This document shows positions 34,488 to 44,639 of a stretch of DNA of 64,000 nt, piece after piece. The stretch spans positions 111,165,072-111,229,071 of the forward strand of contig CM076999.1 of NCBI GenBank assembly GCA_039090855.1, given 5' to 3'. Both the position numbers and the translations under genes were made by a program. The notes beneath the pieces were generated by a model. It had not been told where the DNA came from and did no database searches. It worked only from the letters and a program-made list of their open reading frames with translations. Within the stretch, counting starts at the first letter, position 1. The number at the start of each line of letters is the position of its first letter. The DNA is from Macrothele yani. Its lineage: Eukaryota > Arthropoda > Arachnida > Araneae > Macrothelidae.

Positions 34488-35325
34488 TAGGGTGTCTACT
34501 GGTCATGAAAGTCATGAATTCAGAAAAATGTCATGAAAGTCATGAATTCAGAAAAATGTCATGAAAGTCAAGAAAAAGTCACAAATTTTGCTTCGGGGGT
34601 CGTGAATTTCTTTTAATTTTTAGTAATTGTTTATTTTCTGGCAAAATTTTTGAGTAATAATTCCTGATGCACTGACCACATAAAGCATAAGTGTTGTTTC
34701 AATATCAATTTAAGTGTCAAGGGGGGGGGGAATCATTTTGTTTTTTTCTCCACTAAGAAAACTGATAGAGCAAAAAATGTCGTAGCATAGAAATACATGC
34801 ACGTAATGTTGTTTACAAAATTTTTATAACAATTTAGCAATTTAAATTATGCTACTTATGGAGTCAGAACATCTTTCAGATATAAATGTTAAAGAAGGGC
34901 AGGTAATGAAATCTTACAGCAAAATGGTGAATATTTTAACTTACTTTTAAGCACACTCGAAGTATGATGAGTAGATTTTTGTTACCAGCAGAAAAGCAGG
35001 GAGGGTGAAGTTTTTCCTGAAGGAAAAAGGAAAAAAAAAGAGGGGGCATAGTGTTCCCCACCATCTTTGATGTGTGTGTGTGTGTGTGTGTGTGCTTGTG
35101 TCACATATCACAGCCTTAGATAGGTGTGTGTGTGTGTAAATATGAACTTCGAAACCCTACTGAAGTAACATGGAGGAGACTGGCTCAAGACAGACAGCTG
35201 TGGAAAAAACATGGGGAGACCTTCATCTAGCAGTGGATTGATAATGGTTGACGATGATGTTACATATGTCTTTTAAAAGTGGTCATGAAATCGTGCTTCC
35301 CATATTTGGTAGACACCTTGATTTA
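34488..35325. mobile_element. Non-autonomous element with GGTGTCTAC ends and short tandem repeats
   Basis: The left end AGGGTGTCTACTGGTCATG and right end (reverse AAGGTGTCTACCAAATATG) are inverted. Just inside the left end, GTCATGAATTCAGAAAAAT-type units repeat at about 31 bp (34502-34575). A (GT)n tract lies at 35071-35095 and an RTE fragment at 35163-35262. No transposase is present; hAT-like is a guess. Confidence 0.6.
35163..35262 (+). mobile_element. RTE LINE, very short 3'-end fragment
   Basis: ACATGGAGGAGACTGGCTC through CAGTGGATTGATAATGG and GATGATG matches the last ~100 bp of the full-length RTE. Confidence 0.9.
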
Positions 35326-35471
35326 ACGTATGATGGCAAAACGCATATAAATGAATTATGAATAACTGAATTGAAAAAAAGCAATAGAAAGTACAGTAAG
35401 ATACCAGGACTAGTACAGAATTATGTATAAAAGTGAAAAATGTATATCCAAATTCTTTTTTTTTTTTTTTT

Positions 35472-35660
35472 TATAGTGACCATATTGTGGATGAATTAAC
35501 AGTACAACATCACTGCACTGTTGATCCATCCATAACATCATCACTATAAACTTCCTTGATTTAACAATGAATCTCTCACATGGTTGCATATTTTTTGTGT
35601 TAAGAAACCAAATTACATATCTCACTTCACATATGGTGGGATTGTCGATTTTCTTGTTCA
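35472..35660 (-). pseudogene. Mariner-type transposase N-terminus
   Basis: The minus strand encodes IDNPTICEVRYVIWFLNTKN and then FIVMMLWMDQQCSD. This matches the helix-turn-helix start of insect mariner-like transposases (CEVRAVIRFLNAK). A poly-T tract (35456-35473) closes it on the left. No catalytic part or ends are found. Confidence 0.6.
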
Positions 35661-36322
<662 letters not shown>

Positions 36323-36323
36323 G

Positions 36324-36384
36324 ATGATCAGCTTGGTGGTTTACGTGTGCTCAGTAGTCACACGTAAACAACCAAGCTGATCAT
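36324..36384. repeat. Hairpin abutting the microsatellite
   Basis: ATGATCAGCTTGGTGG... at 36324-36349 pairs with 36359-36384 over 26 bases with one mismatch and a 9-nt loop. Confidence 0.95.
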
Positions 36385-36679
36385 TTAGCGCAGGACTTGC
36401 GTTCAACGTAGGGGTGTGCATGGACTGCTGGTACCTTGTCTATGACATCACTCTGGAGTAAAGCGTCAGCCAATAAAATAAGTGCAGTGATGTATTCCCA
36501 AATCGTGATGGGCTTCTGTTGACTGGGATTAAGGCCGTGCTCTTGCCGAAGGGTGAATATGAAAATAATGTATCCTTTCCAGGTATTCCACAAAATAAAA
36601 TGATTTCAAGAAAACACCGAAACAGAGGGGCAGTTCAAAGTGATTGAAATCCAACAATGGGTAACAGCAGGTCAAGTGA

Positions 36680-36868
36680 AGATGACCATTCGTCCGGTCC
36701 GTGAAGGGTCCAGATTCGAATCCCGGTGAGGCATGAATGTTGTGTTTGTCTTAAGGCACTGGCTCTCTCCCTTCCCTGGAACCAGTGGCCCTAAATTAGG
36801 AACAGGTGACTGCTTATAGCCCACCGAGTTGCTCGCGATGGTTGTTAAACCTTCAATAAAAAAATAGA
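36680..36868 (+). mobile_element. tRNA-derived SINE family B, copy 1
   Basis: CCAGATTCGAATCCCGGTG (B box) is followed by TGTTGTGTTTGTCTTA, CTCCCTTCCCTGGAACCAGT and an A-rich end. This is the same tail as the complete copy at 39121-39339. The 5' half has lost its A box. Confidence 0.85.
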
Positions 36869-36877
36869 ATTTATTTT

Positions 36878-37430
36878 GCTTGGAACGGTACGAACCTTGG
36901 CCGGATCACCTACGTGGTTTCACGGCATTCGGGCATCCTGTAGCCGATGATCTATTTCAACAGGACAATGCACCTCCTCACTGCACCACAACCACCCAGG
37001 CATGGCTCAAGAAACATTCATCTGGGTTTGGAACCATCCAGTGGCCCCCAAGGTTCCTGGATTGAAGCCACCCAGGCATGGCTTTAGGAACACTCATCTG
37101 AGTTTGGAACCATCCAGTGGCCCCCAGGGTCCCCGGATTGCAACCACCCAGGCATGGCTCCAGGAACATTCATATGAGTTTGGAACCATCCAGTGGCCTC
37201 CAAGGTTTCTGGATTTAAACCCTGTGGAAGCTCAGCTCTAGAATACCATGGAACAAAATGTCAGGTCCATGGATCCTGGACCGACATCTTGGGTGAAGTT
37301 GTGGTCAATGCTGCAACATGCATGGCTGGCATTAGCTCTGGAAACCCTCCAGCTTCTAGTGGAGTTGATGCCTCAGCATTTACAGGCTGTTATTTGTGCT
37401 AGAGGAGGACCAACTCACTATTAGGTAGGT
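36878..37430 (+). pseudogene. Tc1 transposase fragment with triplicated catalytic segment
   Basis: The + strand encodes ADDLFQQDNAPPHCTTTTQ (second Asp) and WLKKHSSGFGTIQWPPRFLD. The following 76 bp (CCACCCAGGCATGGCT to GGATT) then occurs three times in tandem (from 36992, 37068 and 37144). Seventy-six is not a multiple of three, so each unit shifts the frame. The tail reads DLNPVE and, further on, LQLLVELMPQHLQAVICARG-like sequence in another frame. No terminal repeats are identified. Confidence 0.85.
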
Positions 37431-37951
37431 ATCTCTGTATCTAGAAACACGAATCACCATTATACATAAGTGGGAAACAAATTTCCCTAAAGAAATAATT
37501 CCTCACAAATACAGTCATGACCAAAAGTCCAGCACCAGTAGACCGAAAGTCAATTTTTGATGTTTGAAGTCAACTTATGCAGCGTAATGGTAAAGTCAGG
37601 GATACATATTATACATTATTTTAAAGGAAATTTTTAGCTGAATTCAAATATTTTTACGGAATGTTATTACCAGTAATAGAAGTGAAGTTACAAGCAAAAG
37701 TACATCTAGTCATAAAAAGCAAAAAATAGTAGAATTTGTGAAATTAGTGTACAATTCATTTAACATAAAATTACTGTACAGTACATTATTCAAACCTGCA
37801 GGACTCTTGAAACAACTTACCAACAAGCAAAATATGCTTTAATATTTAATTCGATAACCACGGTTTCTTAGTAACAAAGTGCACCTTCTTGGCATGGAAC
37901 TAATGAGCTTCTCTAGTTGTCCATTGGTGATAACATGGTGCCATACAGCCC

Positions 37952-38760
37952 TTACAGTTTTAATGCTGTTTTAGATGTGGGTCCTTGTTGACTGATCTTT
38001 TGTTTAAATCTCACCCACAGATTCTCTATGGGATTAAGATCCTGTGACTGTGCCGGCCACTGAAGTTTTCTTATAACTTTTCGATTAAACCACTCGTCAA
38101 CCAACTTTGATCGATGACATGGCGTGTTATCATCAAAGATAAAATTCCACAAACCCATGTCTTGTGCAGATGGTAGCAGTTTGGACTCCAAAAATATCCA
38201 TATATTTCCATCCATTCAGTGTACCATCAACAATGTGCAGACTGCCAACACCACTGGCTGAAATACAGGACCATAACATCACCGAATGTGGGTGCTTGAT
38301 TGTTGACTGGGTGCAGCATGCCTGACGACGTGCATAATTATTTCCACTATTAGCAGAAATAGTAACAGTTGTTTCATCACTGAAAATAACATTTTTCCAT
38401 TCATCAACAGTCCAATTCTTGTGTGCGTTGGCACAAGCAATTCTTTTGAGCCGTTGTTCAGTAAGGAAAGGTTGTCGTGCAGTCAGTCCATTTTCTTGTG
38501 GCCTGCGATGAACTGTATGTGCAGATGCAATAATGCCTACTTCATTCTCCCACTCATTTCTTAAATCAGTGGCTGTTTTAAACCTTGATTTTAAGGAACG
38601 ACGAATCAATATGTGATCATCACATTCAATGCGCAGCCTTCGTCGACCTGTTCTTCTTCTGTTTCCCACACATCCAGTTTCTGCAACCCCTTTAATGGTG
38701 TACAAGACAGTGGAATGAACACAGCCACATTTAACAGCAATTTTGGCACCATGTTATCAC
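37952..38760 (-). pseudogene. Tc1 transposase of the long-repeat element
   Basis: The minus strand reads AKIAVKCGCVHSTVLYTIKG, GNRRRTGRRRLRIE, the first catalytic Asp in NVIFSDETTVTISAN, MLWSCISASGVGSLHI and NGWKYMDIF. After a frameshift near 38190 it continues FDDNTPCHRSKLVDEWFN (second Asp, as DDNTPCH) and SQDLNPIENLWVRFKQ (Glu). All three acidic residues survive; one frameshift and the truncated C-terminus (TALKL) are the visible defects. The first codons overlap the inner edge of the right arm. Confidence 0.9.
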
Positions 38761-39120
38761 CAATAGACAATTACAGAAGCTCATTAGTTCCATGCCAAGA
38801 AGGTGCGCTTTGTTACTAAGAAACCGTAGTTATCCAATTAAATATTAAAGCGTATTTTGCTTGTTGGTCAGTTATTTCAAGTGTCCCACAAGTGTCAATA
38901 ATGTACTGTACAGTAATTTTATGTTATATGCATTGTACACTAATTTCCCAAATTCCACTATTTTTTGCTTTTTATGATTATATGCTGTACCTTTGCTTGT
39001 AACTTCACTTCTATTACTGGTAATAACATTCTGTAAAAATATTTGAATTCAGTGTAATATTTCCTTTAAAATGTATAACATGTATTCCCGACTTTACCAT
39101 TACACTGTATAAGTTGACTT

Positions 39121-39339
39121 TGCCGCCCCTGTAGCGCAGTGGTCTAAGCGATGGCTTCTGATCATTCGTCTGAAAGGGGTCCGGGTTCAAATCTCGGTGA
39201 GGCGTGGATGTTGTGTTTGTCTTACGGCTCTCTCCCTTCCCTGGAACCAGTGACCCCAAATTAGGAACGGGCAACTGCTTATAGCCCATTGAGTTGCTCA
39301 CGGTGGTCGTTAAACCTCCAATCAAAAAATAATAATAAA
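39121..39339 (+). mobile_element. tRNA-derived SINE family B, complete copy
   Basis: The 5' half is tRNA-like (CCCCTGTAGCGCAGTGGTC A box, GGGTTCAAATCTC B box), followed by a unique body and AATAATAAA tail. ATAAGTTGACTT flanks it at 39109-39120 and 39340-39351, a 12-bp target duplication. It sits inside the right arm of the Tc1 element; the left arm shows the uninterrupted site. Confidence 0.96.
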
Positions 39340-39509
39340 ATAAGTTGACTTCAAACATAAAAAATTTGACTTTCAGTCTACTGGTGCAGGACAGGCCACG
39401 AATGTACATGGAAGGCAATACAAATGCAATCATTGGCATTAATGTGTCATATAAATGGAATCAGCATCATCCGATTTCCATTTGAGCGTGCGCTCTGTTA
39501 CACCAGCCA

Positions 39510-39724
39510 CGACGAGGAAGTTCCAAACAACTTAAGCTAAGCAGATGTAGCTTAGAAATCTGAGAACATTCAGATTTTGTGCTAATTGAAGTTATCTGGT
39601 TCTCAGATTTTGTGCTGATCGAACCTATCTGGTTCTCAGATTTTGTGCTGATCAAAGCTATCTGGTTCTCAGATTTCTAAGCTACATCTACTTAGCTTAA
39701 GTCGCTTGGAATTTCCCTGTCCTG
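39510..39724. repeat. Inverted repeat enclosing four 33-bp units
   Basis: Arms at 39510-39567 and 39665-39724 pair with few mismatches (core CTTAAGCTAAGYAGATGTAG). Between them TCTCAGATTTTGTGCTGAT-type units recur at 33-bp steps (39571, 39604, 39637). Confidence 0.92.
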
Positions 39725-39905
39725 GGTATGTAAAAGATAGCATAGCATGCTCGAATGGAAATTGGGAGATGCGAGTTTTATTCCCGCTCTAGGACAATGT
39801 AATGTTCAAGTTTTCTGAAGGGACTACATGGAAACAGTGAAAATACAGCACATTTGTGCCAACGACTACATCTTAATCACCATGTCAGAGAAAGCAAATT
39901 TGAAA
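39720..39905 (+). mobile_element. tRNA-like SINE family A, copy 3
   Basis: ATAGCATGCTCGAATGGAAA and GCGAGTTTTATTCCCGC (mutated B box), then TTCAAGTTTTCTGAAGGGAC, parallel the 23.6-kb copy. Homology to that copy also extends left into the inverted repeat (CAGATTYCTA, GCTTGGAA). Confidence 0.65.
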
Positions 39906-40646
39906 AACATTTAACATGGCTATCACAATAAGCACAAAACAAGGAAGAATTGGCTTATATATCTGACATAACATATAACAGGTGAAATTTACAATTTTTG
40001 GCAGTTACTTTCATTTCTTAAGTTCATTAAATGTTTTCCTTACTGCAGTTTCTACTCATATTATTTTGCTAGCTATAGTTTTCGATTAACAAGTATTTTT
40101 TATTTTCAATTAATTGGTCAACACTTTATGATTGTCTAGTTTTAATCGAATGTAATGTAATATGCCAAAAATTACCTCTCTTATCTGTCTGACTATAATG
40201 AAATCTGCATATGTCAAATGTTTTTGACTCTCCCTTCAGCATTGTTGTATCGTGAGTTCGACTGTACTGGCCTGGTTTCGAAATTGGTGCAATTGGAACG
40301 ATCACAAATTGAGGATTACCTGTATTTCTTCTGTCAGTTACTGATGTTACAATACTTTCATTAAAGTAATATTTAGTGTTAGTTTGTGAAACATGGTATA
40401 TGTTGTTTTCAGTGTAATTTATCAGTTTTTTTTTTTATTTAAAGTTAAGTGCTGTAATATCTCAGCATTAAAGCTGTTATATGAAATTGTGGCAGTATAT
40501 TTAAAAAATATTTACATGTCATTATTAAAGGCAGTGACTTATTTACTTTTATGTATTGTTAGCATGGATATTGTGAAAGAAGCACCTGTACTTGGTTCGT
40601 GTACTCTGATCAAATTTAGAGTTTGCTTCAATCCCGGAATCATTAT
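39906..40646. other. Unassigned sequence
   Basis: No gene or repeat is recognised. Confidence 0.55.
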
Positions 40647-40647
40647 A

Positions 40648-41886
40648 CAAGGGTTGTACCAAACGTTACGCAAAAGTGGGCATAACATTTTTATTAACTG
40701 ACAGAGGTCGTTCAAATCGCACATGTTGGTAAACTCTTCCTCTATAGCAACCCGTCTTCTTCATTGCAGGTAAGTAATGGATTCCAAGCAGAAACAACAT
40801 GCCATCATTGAGTTCTTGACGAAGGAAGGGTGCAAGCCATCCGACATCCACAGAAGACTACAGATTGTTTACGGAGATGACATCATTGACAAGAGCAATG
40901 TGCACAGATGGATGAAGAAGTTTAAAGAAGGGGAAACCAGCATTGAAGACAAACCACGCAATAGGATACCATAATCTGCGACCACTGATGCGAATTGTCA
41001 GCGTGTGGATGAATTGATGGTGGAAGACAATCCATGAGCTTGTTGCACAACAGGATTATTGTCGCAATGTCATACAGAAGATGGTGGAAGACTTAGGGTA
41101 TTGGAAAGTGTGTGCAAAGTGGGTACCTTGGCATTTGAAAGTGAGAAGGGTGGAAGTATGCTCTGATCTTCTGAAAGCATTTGAAGCCAATGAAGACACA
41201 TTTTTGTCCGATCTGGTGACAGGGGATGAAACATGGGCATATCTTTATGATCTGGAAACCAAGAATCAATCCATGGAATGGTGTCACACCTCTTCACCAA
41301 AGCCTAAGAAGTTCAAGAGCCAGCGATAAGCACAGAAAGTCATGGTAACTGTTTTTTGGGATGACAGGGGTGTCATTCTCCTTGATTTTCTGTAACGTGG
41401 TCATACAGTGAGCAGTACATTGAGGCACTCAAGAAGCGTAGAAAAGCCATAAGGAGGAAGAGACCGAACAAGAATCTGAAAAGAGTATATTCACCATGAC
41501 AATGCAAGACCACACGCATGTTTGGCAACAAATCAGGCGATCAACAAATTAAGCTGGCCCACCATACAGTCCAGATCTGGCACCCTCCAACTCCCATCTG
41601 TTGGGTGCAATTAAGGACAGTCTCCGGAGACAATGATTTTGATGACACAGATGAGGTGCAAGTGGCTATGAAGTGGGTACAACAGTCCACATCTGAATTT
41701 TTTCAAAGAGGATTCAAGAGTAGGATTCAACGATGGCACAACTGCATTGCTTGTGATGGAGACTATGTTGAGTAGTACCTTTATATAGAGAAAGAGTTAC
41801 TCTACCAACATGTGCAATTTAAACAACCTCTGTCAGTTAATAAAAAAATTATGCCCACTTTTGCATTACTTTCGGTGCAACCCTCG
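40648..41886 (+). mobile_element. Mariner element, 300 bp upstream of a FoxN2/3 exon
   Basis: Inverted repeats of about 85 bp begin CAAGGGTTGTACC at the left and CGAGGGTTGCACC (reverse) at the right, flanked by TA. GCAAAAGTGGGCATAA and CTGACAGAGG are in both. A second copy is at 49464-50687. Confidence 0.94.
40777..41775 (+). pseudogene. Mariner transposase, broken
   Basis: It starts MDSKQKQHAIIEFLTKEGCK with helix-turn-helix NVHRWMKKFKEG. It then shows SATTDANCQRVDELMV after a stop at 40972, LSDLVTGDETWAYLYD (first catalytic Asp) and a shifted HHDNARPHACLATNQ (second Asp). The third-Asp region (YSPDLAPSN in relatives) is scrambled. The C-terminus shows FQRGFKSRIQRWHNCIACDG. Stops and at least three frameshifts are present. 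Confidence 0.88.
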
Positions 41887-42200
41887 TAGTCGGTTGTATC
41901 TACTCACATACTGTATTGTTTATGATTTGTACCACATGTGTGGCTCTTCTTTGTGGAAGTCAAAAAATCTGTGAGATTACATCATAAGCTATTAAAGAAA
42001 GAAAGTTGTAGTGATTATCTGGGCAAAATTGTGCAAGTTTATTCCTCATACAAGAACATCTTTCAGTCTTCAGTATTTCTTTTTCTTGATACTTGCTTTA
42101 TAAATGTAATATCTGTTGTTAACTTTAAGTTCTGTAACTTCTCAGCATTTAAGTTGTAACACTGCTAAGCCTGATCACACCATGTTTTTTTATTTCACAG

Positions 42201-42352
42201 AATGTGGGCAAGGGTTCATTATGGTGCATCGATCCGGAGTTCCGTCCCAATCTCATCCAAGCCTTACAAAAAGCCCCAAGCATGGCTAATGTGGAATTCA
42301 GTCATTTCACACAAATTTCCTCTTCATACTGCCACAATGGAAAATCTGAAGG
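42201..42352 (+). CDS. FoxN2/3: FoxN2/3 forkhead transcription factor, exon with end of forkhead domain
   Basis: A strong acceptor (TTTTTTTATTTCACAG ends at 42200) opens a frame [20 protein letters not shown] followed by ALQKAP. GKGSLWCxDPEYxPNLIQAL is the wing and C-terminal end of the forkhead (winged-helix) DNA-binding domain specific to the FoxN2/FoxN3 (CHES1) group; FoxN1/4 differ here. These nuclear factors bind forkhead sites and act in cell-cycle and developmental control. The exon end is inferred: GAAGG|GTTTGT at 42352 is a modest donor but leaves phase 2, which fits the next exon. Residues after QKAP ([12 protein letters not shown] onward) are not conserved to my knowledge. The N-terminal two thirds of the domain was not found and should lie upstream of the window. 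Confidence 0.88.
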
Positions 42353-43390
42353 GTTTGTATTAATGTTTAATATTTCCCCTTCTCTTGTTTATTTCTCCAT
42401 AAATTGTTATTCTTGGCAGTTATTATGAGGGAATAAATTTCTAGGTATAAATAAATATTTTCCCATAAAAACACATTTCTGAAATTTTTCTATGTAAATC
42501 AGCAATGTAAGGTGACCTAAAATTCATCCTGGACTGAATATTTTTAAAAATTTCTCAACCTTCTTTTGTACTGTGAAATATAATTTCTGTGGATCTTAAA
42601 GTTCCCAAACGCCACCTGCTAAATCATACTTAACCACACAGAATGAGGTAGAATGTTTATTTATATATATGCAGTGCTGTATAACAGAAAGTAAAAGTTA
42701 TCTACATTTTGAGGTTACTCACCTTTATTCCAAAAATCTTTTAGGAGGTTTTCGTCTCGACACATTTCCAACACGCATTTTTATTAGTTACATCGTGGTC
42801 CAAGCCCCCCCCCCCACACACACACAAGCACACAAGTATACATAATTGAACTCCCCTAATAAACTAATATCTGATTAAAACTTCAATCAATAAAACGTAT
42901 ATTACACATTTCCTAAAACGTCAAAGTTAAAAAACTGTAACCCATAATTATTTACAAATGCACACCAGTACCCAATTGAAATAAACCTAAGTACCTGACA
43001 CAACCACTATACTCGACAATCACGGACCTCTCCCCCACTCAGAAATAAGCATACTATCCTAACACTTTCAGCCTCAGCCCAGGCCATTCTCAAGGAGTGG
43101 ACGCAACAGAAAAACCACCCGTCACCGCTCTCAAAACGTAGTGAATGTTCCAGTGCTCGCGCAGCATCGTCTCATTCCCGTTCTTCGCCGTTCAGGCGCA
43201 GTGGCGCCATCTATCAGATGGCCTAATAGCCTTCTTTTCCTTTCGCACTTATAAATATCTGTTCGATAGCTGATCGTAGTTGATTCATGAAACTAGTCAT
43301 CTTATATTCTATCATAACATTTTTTTTTATAAATTATGTTACATCATTTTTTTCCTTTTCCCCTCTGTTCTTCTCTGCGTCTTTCCATTC
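42353..43390. other. Intron sequence without recognised elements
   Basis: Part of the ~12-kb FoxN2/3 intron. It holds a C-run and (AC)n at about 42807-42832 and a G+C-richer patch at 43080-43225. Confidence 0.6.
43196..43222 (-). promoter_or_regulatory. Possible CTCF-like motif
   Basis: The minus strand reads ATAGATGGCGCCACTGCG, close to the AGATGGCGC core of animal CTCF sites, in a local CpG-richer patch. A chance match cannot be excluded. Confidence 0.25.
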
Positions 43391-43499
43391 TGATCAAATC
43401 CTTCCAATATGTGTTTCAGCTATTAGGATCATTAAAGTTACATAACCTGTGTCTTATTTTTTTCAATCAACACTGTCTCCGCCAATCTCAAATGCCTTT

Positions 43500-43669
43500 C
43501 CGTACGTCAATTCTTAATAAATTTTATTTCATCAAACTTTGGGTATTGCTTTTGTTCAATACAGTGCTGGACCAATGTAGTTTTTGCTTCTTTTTTTCTG
43601 CCAGTTCCATAGGTGCTGTTGTAAACGATGTTTTAGTTTATTTTTAGTGCTTGCTATATAAGATACTGT
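43500..43669 (-). pseudogene. Penelope element 3: GIY-YIG segment, downstream half
   Basis: Read on the minus strand, TVSYIASTKNKLKHRLQQHL continues directly from the segment at 46497-46650 once the insertion between them is removed. This is the YIGxTxRxLxxRLxxH part of a GIY-YIG nuclease, with Gly changed to Ala. Stops follow (after TGPALY) and the rest is degraded. Confidence 0.75.
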
Positions 43670-43756
43670 GGGATTGTTACTAACAAAGAAAGGTGACTTG
43701 ATCACGCTAGTTACGTTAACTAAAACTTTTACAAAAAAAGTTCGTAAGTTGGAAGC

Positions 43757-43783
43757 TTTCGACCTTATCTTAGGTCTTCATCA
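43757..43783 (-). ncRNA. Hammerhead-like ribozyme core, minus copy
   Basis: Exact counterpart of the core at 46354-46380 in the inverted copy: TGATGA, five-base-pair stem, GAAA. Confidence 0.45.
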
Positions 43784-43990
43784 CGCCAATGGAGGACTAA
43801 GATTGTTGCCAGATTCTACATTTGAATTTTTCCTATTTTTGTTGCCAAAACTTAGAATTGATCTCCAGATTAACGGAATGTAGAGAGAGATTCGGAGTTG
43901 CAAGTCATTGAGTTGAAAATAATTTCTATGCTTTCACGGTAACGGAGGGCAAAACGATTGTCAAACTAAGCAATTCGTTTTGCTTCTGCT

Positions 43991-44638
43991 TCAGTGGGGA
44001 ACTGCAGATGTGTCTTCCATTGTCAAAATAGACAAGGCAGTGTTGGGATTGCCTTTCGAAACATCTTTTCTATGTTCTAAAATTCTATGGCTTATGCTCC
44101 TGTATGTGCTTCCAATGTATAAGTTATCCCCAGTAGAAGAAGAGATAGGAATGCAGTAAACTCCTGGGAGGTTCAGGCTTTCAACTTTGTCCCTATCCCT
44201 TTGTAGAAGTTTCAAGATGTTTGGGGTAGATTTAATGGCAAGATGGTAACCAAAACTTCTAAAAAGAATCTGTAACTTATAAGCATAGGAAGGATGGTAA
44301 GGAACAGAACCACAGAATTTCAGGTCTTCTTTCTTGTGAGGAAGGAGGCATTCGATTTTCGAATGGTTTTCATATTTCTTTATGAGGGAGTTGACTGTAA
44401 CAGCAGGGAAACCATGAGAGAGGGCTATTGTAGAAATTTTGGAGAGTTCTTCTTGAAGAGAGAGTTGGCTGTTGCAAATGATATGAGCCCTGTGGATGTA
44501 GGACTTCAATGCTGCAAGCTTGTAGAGATGCAGGGTGCAAGATTTGTAGGGAATGATGATGACTGGGCAACCAACTTTATCTGCTTTGCATACGGCTAGG
44601 TCATTTTCTTGAATAAATGACCTGAATTCTTTAAACAA
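43991..44638 (-). pseudogene. Penelope protein with RT deleted, GIY-YIG retained
   Basis: An open frame of about 215 codons begins ENDLAVCKADKVGCPVI and jumps straight to IPYKSCTLHLYKLAALKS. It runs into the nuclease: LNLPGVYCIPISSSTGDNLY with IGSTYRSISHRILEHRKD. The GIY-YIG motifs (GVYCIP, YIGST, R, EH) are intact here, whereas the plus copy has a frameshift in them. The reverse transcriptase (palm and YVDD) is missing through an in-frame deletion of about 0.89 kb relative to the plus copy. The remaining open frame could be chance. Confidence 0.85.
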
Positions 44639-44639
44639 G

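Larger units (their letters stand above)
37512..39404 (-). mobile_element. Tc1-like transposon with ~430-bp inverted repeats
   Basis: The arms 37512-37943 and 38745-39404 (the latter holding a SINE) are reverse complements of about 430 bp, flanked by TA. Landmarks in both: GCACCAGTAGACYGAAAGTC, AACATTCYGTAAAAATATT and AACTAATGAGCTTCT. Arms this long are unusual for Tc1 elements, whose repeats range from tens of bp to a few hundred. Confidence 0.93.
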
